From Chloroflexota bacterium (GTDB taxonomy: Bacteria; Chloroflexota; Anaerolineae; Aggregatilineales; Phototrophicaceae): DNA of 48,600 nt. Both the position numbers and the translations under genes were made by a program. The stretch lies in NCBI GenBank assembly GCA_013388745.1, contig JACAER010000025.1, forward strand, positions 1 through 48,600, in the 5' to 3' direction. This document shows, one piece after another, positions 17,230-24,322 of this stretch. The notes beneath the pieces are model-generated. The model did not search any database. It worked only from the letters and a program-made list of their open reading frames with translations, and was not told the origin of the DNA. Positions within the stretch are counted from its first letter, which is position 1; each line of letters begins with the position of its first letter.

Positions 17230-18263
17230 ACGTCTCTCTCCTCTTATGCGTACTGCAGTTGAAATGGGTCACGCAGGCGCAGTTCGCCGGTTTTTATGCC
17301 GCGCGCGAACTCGGTTACTATGAAGAAGAAGGCATCGCCATCGAAATTCTGCCTGGCGGCCCGGATATTGGCCCGCAGCAGGTGGTGGCCGCCGGCGGCG
17401 CTGAGTTTGGCATCGACTGGATGGGCAGCATGTTGGCCTCGCGCGAGCAGGGGACGGGCGCGGTGAATATCGCGCAGGTTTTCCAGCGCAGTGGTATGCG
17501 CGAAATCGCGTGGGCAGACAGCGGCATCGAGACCATCGAAGACCTGCGCGGGCGCGTGGTGGGTGTGTGGGGCTTCGGCAACCAGTACCCGCTGTTTGCG
17601 GCATTGGTCGCCAACGGCATTGACCCGGACAACCCGGATGACATCACGATCTTCAACCAGCCGTTCGATATGGTGGCGTTTCTGAATCGCGAAATCGACG
17701 CGGCGGCGGCCATGACCTATAACGAAATGGCGCAGGTGCTGGAATATGTTGATGAAGATGGCAACTTCCCGGTATACACGCTGGATGACCTGAACATCAT
17801 CGACCTGAACGAAGTCGGTACGGCCATGTTGGAGGATCTGGTGTTCGCCAACGAAGCCTGGCTGGCGGAAGAAGGCAACGAAGACATTGCTGTGCGTTTC
17901 CTGCGCGCGTCGCTGCGCGGCTGGACATACTGCCGTGACAATCAGGAAGACTGCGTGAACTGGGTGCTGGCCGAAGGTTCGACGCTGGGCGTGGGTCACC
18001 AGACGTGGATGATGAACGAAATCAACAAGCTGATCTGGCCCTCGCCGCTGGGCATCGGCCTTCTGGATATGGAACTGTATCAGCAGACGGCGGACATCGC
18101 GCTGAACTATGAAGTGATCGGCGCGGAGCCGGATGAAGGCGCGGTGCGTACTGATCTGGCGCAGGCAGCGCTGGACAGCCTGATGGCGGACTTCCCAGAC
18201 GAAGACTTCATGGGTCTGGAATGGGAGCCGTTGGAGGTCGCGATCACGCCGAACGGCGAATAA
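17115..18263 (+). CDS. ABC transporter substrate-binding protein, THI5/NMT1-type, 5' end broken by inversion
   Basis: The genuine coding part in this orientation runs from about 17254 to 18263: LQLKWVTQAQFAGFYAARELGYYEEEGI, GGPDIGPQQVVAAGGAEFGIDWM, VVGVWGFGNQYPLFAALVANG and an acidic C-terminal lobe. This is the periplasmic-binding-protein fold of the NMT1/SsuA-like family that delivers nitrogen or pyrimidine-like compounds to SsuC-type permeases. The open frame from 17115 is antisense to the signal peptide over its first ~45 codons (Pro/Ala-rich, no hydrophobic leader). As written the product would stay in the cytoplasm and probably be nonfunctional. It is the last gene of the importer operon and is followed by a strong terminator. 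Confidence 0.85.
   Translation: MKIGHAPASNRCFPARMPPAPATPAAVPLTKGVNVCEAYVSLLLCVLQLKWVTQAQFAGFYAARELGYYEEEGIAIEILPGGPDIGPQQVVAAGGAEFGIDWMGSMLASREQGTGAVNIAQVFQRSGMREIAWADSGIETIEDLRGRVVGVWGFGNQYPLFAALVANGIDPDNPDDITIFNQPFDMVAFLNREIDAAAAMTYNEMAQVLEYVDEDGNFPVYTLDDLNIIDLNEVGTAMLEDLVFANEAWLAEEGNEDIAVRFLRASLRGWTYCRDNQEDCVNWVLAEGSTLGVGHQTWMMNEINKLIWPSPLGIGLLDMELYQQTADIALNYEVIGAEPDEGAVRTDLAQAALDSLMADFPDEDFMGLEWEPLEVAITPNGE
17124..17253 (-). other. 130-bp inverted segment carrying the binding-protein leader
   Basis: Reverse-complementing 17124-17253 in place gives permease stop, about 29 bases with a strong Shine-Dalgarno, ATG, signal peptide, then ...LTPVRD joined in frame to LQLKWVTQAQFAGFY. The result is a 371-residue protein of normal family length. 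At the edges are short imperfect inverted repeats: GGTCACGCA at 17124-17132 and TGCGTAC at 17247-17253 (TGCGT is the complement of ACGCA). GGTCACGCA also recurs at 17267-17275, so in the restored orientation it would face TGCGTGACC as a perfect 9-bp inverted repeat 13 bases apart. The cause may be a genuine inversion, a minority orientation captured in assembly, or an amplification or assembly artefact. Confidence 0.8.
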
Positions 18264-18295
18264 GCGCCCGCAGCGGTAAGTTGGTGTGCAGCGAG

Positions 18296-18325
18296 ACGCC
18301 CCGATCTCATCCATCGGGGCGTTTT
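18296..18325 (+). terminator. Strong intrinsic terminator of the importer operon
   Basis: ACGCCCCGAT (18296-18305) and ATCGGGGCGT (18313-18322) make a perfect 10-bp stem with a 7-base loop followed by TTTTC. It separates the transport operon from the catabolic operon that starts at 18411. Confidence 0.88.
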
Positions 18326-18410
18326 CGACGACGACAGCCACGAGCGTTTTCATTTTTGGCGCGAATTTGTTACAGTTGTACCTATCATTTCGGAGTACAG
18401 GGGGCTATGG

Positions 18411-19748
18411 ATGTTCACTCCCGCAGAAGTTGTTGAAAAGAGCAAAGAATATACGTTTGTGAGCTGGTCGGCGCAAGGGATATGGAATCCGGTGCCGATG
18501 GAACGTGGCGACGGCGTTTATGTCTGGGATGCGAACGGCAAGCGCTACCTGGATTGGTCATCACAGTTGGTGAACGTCAATATCGGCCACAGCCACCCGC
18601 ATGTGGTGCGGGCGATCCAGGAGCAGGCGGCCAAACTGTGTTATGTCGAGCCGTCGAGCACCACGGGGCCGCGCGCGCGGCTGGGCGAACTGCTGGCGGA
18701 AGTGACGCCGGGCAGTCTGAGCAAAACGCTGTTCGCTAACGGCGGGACGGACGCGGTAGAAAACGCGATGAAGATCGCGCGCCTGTACACCGGCAAACAG
18801 AAAATTCTAACGCGCTGGCGTTCGTATCACGGTGGGACGTTCGCGGCAGCCAGCGCCGGCGGCGACCCGCGCCGGCTGGCGAATGAGCCGGGTGTACCGT
18901 GGATCGTGCGCCTGCCAGACCCCTATGCGTATCGCAACCCGGCGTATCGCGGGCGGACACAGGAAGAAGGCGATCTGGTGGTCGCCGATATGATCGAAGA
19001 AATTGTGCAGATGGAAGGGCCGGAATACTGCGCGGCAATCATGTTAGAAAGCTACAGTGGCACGAGCGGGATTCTCCAGCCCTCGCCGGTGTTCTTCAAG
19101 CGTATCAGCGAGATTTGCGCGAAATATGGCTTGCTGTTCATCGCCGACGAGGTAATGTCGGGTTTTGGGCGCACGGGCGAGTGGTTCGGCATTGACCACT
19201 ACCCGGATGTGAAGGTCGATATTATGGCGCTGGCGAAGGGCATCACGGCGGGCTATGTGCCGTTGGGAGCGACTGTCGTCAGCGAGGAGATCGCGCAGCA
19301 TTTCGACAAGAACACGCTGTGGGCAGGCCTGACCTACAGCTCGCACACGCTGGCGATGGCGGCGGGCGTGGCGACGATCGAGGTGTATCGTAACGAGAAC
19401 CTGATCGAGCGCTCGCGCGAGTTGGGCAAAGTGCTGCGCAAGGGGCTGATGGATCTGGCGGAAAAACACCCGGTCATCGGCGATATTCGCGGCACGGGGC
19501 TGCACCAGATGATCGAAATCGTCAAGAACCGCGCAACACGCGAACCGATGAGCGATTTTAATAAGCCGATGACGGATGCGATGAAACAGGCGGCAAAAAA
19601 CCTGAAGGACAACGGCCTGAGCACGTTTGTGCGCTGGAACATGATTTTCAACACGCCGCCGCTGGTGATTACTGAAGCGCAGTTGCAAGAAGGCTTGCAA
19701 ATTCTGGACGCGGCGCTGGACAAGCTGGATGCGTATTACGAAGGTTAG
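18411..19748 (+). CDS. Class III aminotransferase, omega-amino acid (beta-alanine/GABA type)
   Basis: 445-residue PLP enzyme. The ATG at 18411 follows GGGGG. Visible motifs are the N-terminal RGDGVYVWDANGKRYLDW, GHSHPHVV, the phosphate-binding FANGGTDAVENAMKIAR, SYHGGT, the cofactor-contacting aspartate of LLFIADEVMSGFGRTG, and the Schiff-base Lys276 in MALAKGITAGYVPLGA. Class III enzymes of this type move the amino group of beta-alanine, 3-aminoisobutyrate or similar to pyruvate or 2-oxoglutarate. The product, malonate or methylmalonate semialdehyde, is the substrate of the dehydrogenase encoded 31 bases downstream, which is why a pyrimidine or beta-amino acid route is favoured. It is the first gene of the catabolic operon. 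A weak -10 TATCAT lies at 18383-18388. Confidence 0.92.
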   Translation: MFTPAEVVEKSKEYTFVSWSAQGIWNPVPMERGDGVYVWDANGKRYLDWSSQLVNVNIGHSHPHVVRAIQEQAAKLCYVEPSSTTGPRARLGELLAEVTPGSLSKTLFANGGTDAVENAMKIARLYTGKQKILTRWRSYHGGTFAAASAGGDPRRLANEPGVPWIVRLPDPYAYRNPAYRGRTQEEGDLVVADMIEEIVQMEGPEYCAAIMLESYSGTSGILQPSPVFFKRISEICAKYGLLFIADEVMSGFGRTGEWFGIDHYPDVKVDIMALAKGITAGYVPLGATVVSEEIAQHFDKNTLWAGLTYSSHTLAMAAGVATIEVYRNENLIERSRELGKVLRKGLMDLAEKHPVIGDIRGTGLHQMIEIVKNRATREPMSDFNKPMTDAMKQAAKNLKDNGLSTFVRWNMIFNTPPLVITEAQLQEGLQILDAALDKLDAYYEG

Positions 19749-19779
19749 GCATAGATTGAGTGTAAGGAAACAAAGCATT

Positions 19780-21231
19780 ATGGTGAAAAAACTCAGGAAC
19801 TATATCGGCGGCTCATGGGTCGATTCGACGGCGACAAATTTCACGCCGGTGGTCAACCCGGCGACGTGTGAGCTTCTGGCTGAATGTCCGGATTCGCCGC
19901 GCGCCGATGTTGATAAAGCGGTGAAGGCGGCGCAGGAAGCCTATGAAGAATGGCGGCGCACGCCGGTGCTGAGCCGTGCGCAGTATATGTACCGCTTCAA
20001 GAACCTGCTGGAAGAACGCTTTGAAGACCTGGTTGAAGTGGTTGTGAAGGAAAACGGCAAGACACGCGACGAAGCGCGCGGCGAAGTGCGGCGCGGGATT
20101 GAAAGTGTGGATTACGCGGTGAGCGTGCCGACGGTGATGCGCGGCTATAAAGTGGAAGACATCAGTTCCGGTATCGACGAGACGGCTGAACGCCAGCCGA
20201 TGGGCGTTTTCGCGGCGATCACGCCTTTTAACTTCCCCATGATGGTGCCGCTGTGGTTCCTGCCGACAGCCATCACCTGCGGCAACACCTATATCGTCAA
20301 GCCATCGCCGCAGACGCCGCTGAGCATGGAACTGGTTTATGAACTGCTGGACGAGCTGGATCTGCCCGAAGGTGTCGTGAATCTGGTGCTGGGCGGCAAA
20401 GAAGCGTCGCTGGCCGTGATGGAACATCCGGGCATTGTGGGCGTGTCGTTTGTCGGCTCGACGCCGGTGGCGAAAATTGTTTATGAGACGTGCGCCAAGC
20501 ACGGTAAGCGCGTGCAGGCGCAGGGCGGCGCGAAGAACTATATCGCCGTGATGCCAGATGCCAATATGGAAGCCAGCGTCGCCAATATTATGGGGTCGGC
20601 TTATGGCTGCGCGGGACAGCGCTGCCTAGCCGGGTCGGTGGTGGTGGCGGTGGGCGATGCCTATGAACCGTTGAAAAACGAACTGGTGAAACGCGCCAGC
20701 GGGCTGCGCGTTGGCTACGGCCTGAGCGAAACGACGCAGATGGGCACGGTGATCTCAGCTTCTGCCAAAGAACGCATCGAATCGATGATTCAGATGGGCG
20801 TGGAGGAAGGCGCGCAGCCGCTGCTTGACGGGCGCGGTGTGAAGGTCGAGGGCTTCGAGAACGGCACATTCGTCGGGCCGACGATTCTGGACGGTGTGAC
20901 GCCGGAAATGAAGGTGGCGCGCGAAGAAATCTTTGGGCCGGTGCTGTCGATCATGCATGTGCCAGATTTCGATACAGCGGTTGAGGTCATCAATAAGAGC
21001 CGCTATGGTAATGCCGCAAGCCTGTTCACCAGCACGGGCAAGTATGCGCGTGAATTTAAGTACCGCGTGAACGCCGGCAATATCGGCATCAACGTGGGCG
21101 TGGCCGCCGCGACCGCTTCGTTCCCCTTCGGCGGGCAGAAAGAATCGTTCTTTGGCGATCTGCACGGGCAGGGGCCAGACGCGATTGAATTTTTCACCGA
21201 CCGCAAGATTTTGATCGAGCGCTGGTTGTAG
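19780..21231 (+). CDS. mmsA: CoA-acylating (methyl)malonate-semialdehyde dehydrogenase
   Basis: 483 residues. The ATG at 19780 follows AAGGAAA; an upstream in-frame ATG at 19729 lies inside the previous gene and is not favoured. Family features are NYIGGSWVDS, the GRTRDEARGEV-like segment NGKTRDEARGEV, ITPFNFPMMVPLWFLPTAI, CGNTYIVKPS, FVGSTPVAK, the active-site YGCAGQRCLAGS with Cys282, and EEIFGPVL. The stretch AQGGAKNYIAVMPDA replaces the usual ELGGK glutamate motif, as in MmsA/IolA-type CoA-acylating enzymes. These convert malonate or methylmalonate semialdehyde plus CoA and NAD to acetyl- or propionyl-CoA and carbon dioxide. It acts directly after the aminotransferase. Confidence 0.93.
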   Translation: MVKKLRNYIGGSWVDSTATNFTPVVNPATCELLAECPDSPRADVDKAVKAAQEAYEEWRRTPVLSRAQYMYRFKNLLEERFEDLVEVVVKENGKTRDEARGEVRRGIESVDYAVSVPTVMRGYKVEDISSGIDETAERQPMGVFAAITPFNFPMMVPLWFLPTAITCGNTYIVKPSPQTPLSMELVYELLDELDLPEGVVNLVLGGKEASLAVMEHPGIVGVSFVGSTPVAKIVYETCAKHGKRVQAQGGAKNYIAVMPDANMEASVANIMGSAYGCAGQRCLAGSVVVAVGDAYEPLKNELVKRASGLRVGYGLSETTQMGTVISASAKERIESMIQMGVEEGAQPLLDGRGVKVEGFENGTFVGPTILDGVTPEMKVAREEIFGPVLSIMHVPDFDTAVEVINKSRYGNAASLFTSTGKYAREFKYRVNAGNIGINVGVAAATASFPFGGQKESFFGDLHGQGPDAIEFFTDRKILIERWL

Positions 21232-21293
21232 AGCAGAGAGCAAATACGGGCAGCAGCACAGTGAGCCAGGCTGCCCGTCCTTGAAAGGGACTT

Positions 21294-21656
21294 ATGCCAT
21301 CGTTAAACACCTTCGGCGCGATTTTGACGTATGCCATCGAGATGGAATCGCGCTTGCGTGATTACTACCAGGCCGCTGGCAGCGAAGAACGCGCCAGAGA
21401 AACCGATAAACGGCGCAGCAATCTGGAGCGCGTGCGGCGCGAAAACGTGACCGAAATCAAGCTTGAGCCGATCGAAGGACTGGACGAGGCGGACTACGCG
21501 CTGAATCTGGACGACGCATCGGCGGCAGGGCAGCAGGCCGCCGAGAGCACCGCGGCGCGTTTTTACACCGATACCGCGCCCAAGATTAATGTGCGCGAGG
21601 TGCAGCGGGCGCTGGAACGCTGTGCCAAACAACACGCGGAAAATGCATCCAAGTAG
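21294..21656 (+). CDS. Small helical protein of unknown function in the catabolic operon
   Basis: 120 residues with an AAAGGGAC ribosome site. No family is recognised with confidence. The N-terminus FGAILTYAIEMESRLRDYY is an amphipathic helix reminiscent of the first helix of ferritin-like/rubrerythrin proteins. It is followed by a charged helix NLERVRRENVTEIKLEP, an acidic linker, and a C-terminal helix with the only cysteine (ALERCAKQH). A full set of iron ligands is not visible. The gene sits 62 bases after the dehydrogenase and 20 bases before the luciferase-like enzyme, so it is co-transcribed and may be an accessory subunit of one of them; this is inference. Confidence 0.8.
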   Translation: MPSLNTFGAILTYAIEMESRLRDYYQAAGSEERARETDKRRSNLERVRRENVTEIKLEPIEGLDEADYALNLDDASAAGQQAAESTAARFYTDTAPKINVREVQRALERCAKQHAENASK

Positions 21657-21676
21657 TACATCGAGGGATAGAACTT

Positions 21677-22678
21677 ATGGAATTTGCGATTACCTTTAAG
21701 GGCGATATTGATCCTAAACGCACGGTGGCACTGGTGAAACAGGCCGAAGTCGCGGGCTTTAAATATGCATGGTTTTTCGATTCCCATGTGCTCTGGCGCG
21801 ATTGCTATGCGACGATGGCAATGTGCATCGAGCACACAGAGCACATGCGTTTTGGGCCGTGCGTGACGAATCCGGGTGTGCGCGACTGGTCGGTGGCGGC
21901 CAGCATGTTCGCGACGCTGGCGCTGCAAAGCGGCGGACGGATTGACATGGGTGTAGGGCGCGGCGACAGTTCGCGGCGTGTGTTGGGACGCAAGCCGCTG
22001 AATGTCGAAACGATGGTGGAGTTCTGCAATGCGGTCAAGGGCATGGTGCGCGGCGATGAAGTGAGCTATGACGAAGAAACCGCCACTGTGAAAATTCCCT
22101 GGGCGACAGGCTATGAAATGCCCGTATGGATCGCGGCGTATGGACCGAAAGCGCTGGCCGCCGCTGGTGAATCTTCGGATGGTCTGATTATTCAGTTGGC
22201 GGATACATGGCTGGTCAAGTGGTTCACCGATCAAGCGCTGGAAGCGGGCAAAAGCGCCGGACGCGACCTGAGTAAGTTCCAGGTGATGTCGGCGGCGCCT
22301 GTGTGGGTGGGCGATATGAAGCGCGCACGCGAACAGACGCGCTGGTTCCCGGCGATGGTGGGCAATCACGTGGCCGATCTGGTGATGCGCTACGGCAAAG
22401 AAGGCCAGGTGATCCCGCAGCGCTTGACGAACTATATTGAAGGCCGCAAGGGCTACGATTACCGCCACCACGCGGATAAGGACGCCGATCATCTGGGCTT
22501 CATCACCGAAGACATCATCGACAGCTTTGGCATTCTTGGCCCGGTAGAAGCGCATGTCGAAAAGATCAAGGAACTGGAATCGTTGGGCGTGACGCAGTTC
22601 AATATTTACCTGATGTGCGGCGAAGAAGAACGCATTGTCGCGGAATACGCTGAACACGTGCTGCCGCATTTCAAGTAA
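21677..22678 (+). CDS. Luciferase-like (LLM) F420-type oxidoreductase, TIGR03842-like
   Basis: 333 residues with GAGGGA upstream. The TIM-barrel pattern of bacterial luciferase-like enzymes is visible: MEFAITFKGDIDPKRTVALVKQAEVAGFKYAWFFDSHVLW, RFGPCVTNPGVRDWSVAASMFATLALQSGGRIDMGVGRGDSS, and VWIAAYGPKALAAAGESSDGLIIQ. It resembles the CPS_4043 subgroup, which is often found beside dihydropyrimidinase genes. The cofactor may be F420 or FMN; no F420 synthesis gene is in the window. In this operon it could act on the pyrimidine ring before or after the dihydropyrimidinase, but the reaction is not established. Confidence 0.88.
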   Translation: MEFAITFKGDIDPKRTVALVKQAEVAGFKYAWFFDSHVLWRDCYATMAMCIEHTEHMRFGPCVTNPGVRDWSVAASMFATLALQSGGRIDMGVGRGDSSRRVLGRKPLNVETMVEFCNAVKGMVRGDEVSYDEETATVKIPWATGYEMPVWIAAYGPKALAAAGESSDGLIIQLADTWLVKWFTDQALEAGKSAGRDLSKFQVMSAAPVWVGDMKRAREQTRWFPAMVGNHVADLVMRYGKEGQVIPQRLTNYIEGRKGYDYRHHADKDADHLGFITEDIIDSFGILGPVEAHVEKIKELESLGVTQFNIYLMCGEEERIVAEYAEHVLPHFK

Positions 22679-22780
22679 CGTTCGTTACAACGCGCTGGCG
22701 CGCTTGCTCCTGGTTTGGAGCGCGCAGACGCAAAGACTTCGCCAACACCGGGGCAAACTTATTTTGAGGAGCAGTTTTCT

Positions 22781-24256
22781 ATGGGAACGCTGTTTAAGGG
22801 TGGAACGGTCATTACGGCCAGCGATATGGTGCCGGCGGATGTGCTGGTCGAGGGCGAACAGGTGGTGATGATCGGCAAAAATATCCCCGGCAAAGGGCAT
22901 GAAGTCGTCAATTGCAAAGGCAAGTACCTGATGCCGGGCGGTATCGATGTGCATACGCATCTCGATCTGGATTTCGGCGGCACCTACAGCAACGACGATT
23001 TCGACACGGGACACAAAGCGGCAGCGTTCGGTGGTACGACGATGCACATTGACTTTGTGATTCAGCCCACCGGAGGCAGTCTGCACGATGGGCTGAATAT
23101 CTGGCGCAAAAAGGCTGAGCCAGCGCAGATTGATTACGGCTTTCATCTGGCGGTGCGCGACCTGAATGAGGCGGTGCTGAACGAAATCCCGTCGCTGCTG
23201 GATGAAGGCGTGACGAGCCTGAAGCTGTTCATGGCCTACAAGAACGTGTTCCAGATCGATGATCGCACGCTGTATCTGGCGATGCGGCAGGCGGCAGCGC
23301 ACGGCATGATCGTCATGGTACATGCGGAAAACGGCGACGTGGAAGAACAACTGCGGCTGCAACTGCTGGCAGAAAATAAGACAGAACCGCACTGGCACTA
23401 TCATTCGCGCCCGCCGGAGATCGAAGGCGAAGCGACGAATCGAGCGGTAGTGATGGCCGGGATGACGGGCTGCCGGCTGTATGTGGTGCATATGACGTGC
23501 GAACCGGCAGTTGACGCGCTGCGGCGCGGGCGCGCGCTGGGTTATCCGGTGATGGGTGAAACCTGCGTGCAGTACTTCCATTTGACGTATGACAAACATC
23601 TGCGCGCGCCGGGCTTCGAGGGCGCGAAATTCGTGTGTTCGCCGCCGATTCGCAGCACGCACGACCAGGGTATCCTGTGGCAGGCGGTGCGCGACGGCAC
23701 GCTGCAAGTTGTCAGCACCGATCACTGCGATTTTTGGTACGAAGGTGGCGTCGGGCCGTGGCAGCAGTGGGCTAAAGACCACAACGGCGGCGATTGGCCG
23801 GCTTTTGAGAAGCAAAACCCCACGTATCGGCGCCCCGGCAAGGAACTGGGTAAAGGCAACTTCGCCAAGATTCCCAATGGCCTGCCCGGACTGGAAGATC
23901 GTATGATGGTGATGTGGCATCTGGGCGTGAACACGGGCAAGATCTCCCCCTCACGCTTCGTGGAACTGAACTGCACCAACCCGGCGCGCATCTTCGGCTG
24001 CTACCCACGTAAGGGTACGATCGCGGTAGGCGCGGACGCCGATATTGTCGTGTGGGATCCGAAGAAGGTTCACACGCTGAGCGCCAAGACGCACCACATG
24101 CGTGTGGATTATAATTTGTACGAAGGCATGAAGGTCAAAGGCGCGCCGGCGCAGGTGTATCTGCGCGGCAAAAAGATTGTGGACGGCGATCAATGGCTCG
24201 GCTCGAACGGCAGCGGCAAGTTCATCGCCCGCAAGCCGCACGCGCCGATCCTCTAG
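22781..24256 (+). CDS. hydA: Dihydropyrimidinase / hydantoinase
   Basis: 491 residues. A longer frame opens at 22715, but the ATG at 22781 has TTGAGGAG upstream and begins the conserved LFKGGTVITASD. Metal-centre motifs of the cyclic amidohydrolase superfamily are all present: DVHTHLD (His58, His60), the carboxylated lysine in SLKLFMAYK (Lys148), VHAENGD, VVHMTCEPA, and STDHCDF. It opens the ring of 5,6-dihydrouracil, dihydrothymine or hydantoins to N-carbamoyl-beta-amino acids. The next enzyme, beta-ureidopropionase, is not in the window. It is the last gene of the plus-strand operon, before a bidirectional terminator. Confidence 0.95.
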   Translation: MGTLFKGGTVITASDMVPADVLVEGEQVVMIGKNIPGKGHEVVNCKGKYLMPGGIDVHTHLDLDFGGTYSNDDFDTGHKAAAFGGTTMHIDFVIQPTGGSLHDGLNIWRKKAEPAQIDYGFHLAVRDLNEAVLNEIPSLLDEGVTSLKLFMAYKNVFQIDDRTLYLAMRQAAAHGMIVMVHAENGDVEEQLRLQLLAENKTEPHWHYHSRPPEIEGEATNRAVVMAGMTGCRLYVVHMTCEPAVDALRRGRALGYPVMGETCVQYFHLTYDKHLRAPGFEGAKFVCSPPIRSTHDQGILWQAVRDGTLQVVSTDHCDFWYEGGVGPWQQWAKDHNGGDWPAFEKQNPTYRRPGKELGKGNFAKIPNGLPGLEDRMMVMWHLGVNTGKISPSRFVELNCTNPARIFGCYPRKGTIAVGADADIVVWDPKKVHTLSAKTHHMRVDYNLYEGMKVKGAPAQVYLRGKKIVDGDQWLGSNGSGKFIARKPHAPIL

Positions 24257-24280
24257 ATTCTGCCCATAACACAACAGGCA

Positions 24281-24312
24281 AAAGCCCTCTCGCGAGCTGA
24301 TGAGAGGGCTTT
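24281..24312. terminator. Bidirectional intrinsic terminator
   Basis: AAAGCCCTCTC (24281-24291) and GAGAGGGCTTT (24302-24312) form an 11-bp stem with a 10-base loop. The stem is flanked by T runs on both strands, and it serves the dihydropyrimidinase gene and the convergent dehydratase gene. Confidence 0.92.
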
Positions 24313-24322
24313 TTTGTGCGTA

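Noticed and set aside
17115..17253. Plus-strand codons between the ATG at 17115 and LQLKWV as a genuine N-terminus
   Set aside because: They are exactly antisense to a well-formed signal peptide and ribosome site, are Pro/Ala-rich, and provide no export signal.
17124..17275. Classical site-specific invertible promoter or invertase system
   Set aside because: The repeats at the breakpoints are very short and imperfect and no recombinase is encoded in the window, so a dedicated invertase cannot be claimed from this sequence.
17244..18353. 369-codon minus-strand frame
   Set aside because: Antisense to the binding-protein gene, His/Arg-rich, no recognisable domain; it also runs across the operon terminator.
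21563..23920. Two long minus-strand frames (368 and 411 codons) opposite the LLM enzyme and dihydropyrimidinase
   Set aside because: Composition typical of antisense shadows in GC-rich codons; the plus-strand genes carry full catalytic motifs.
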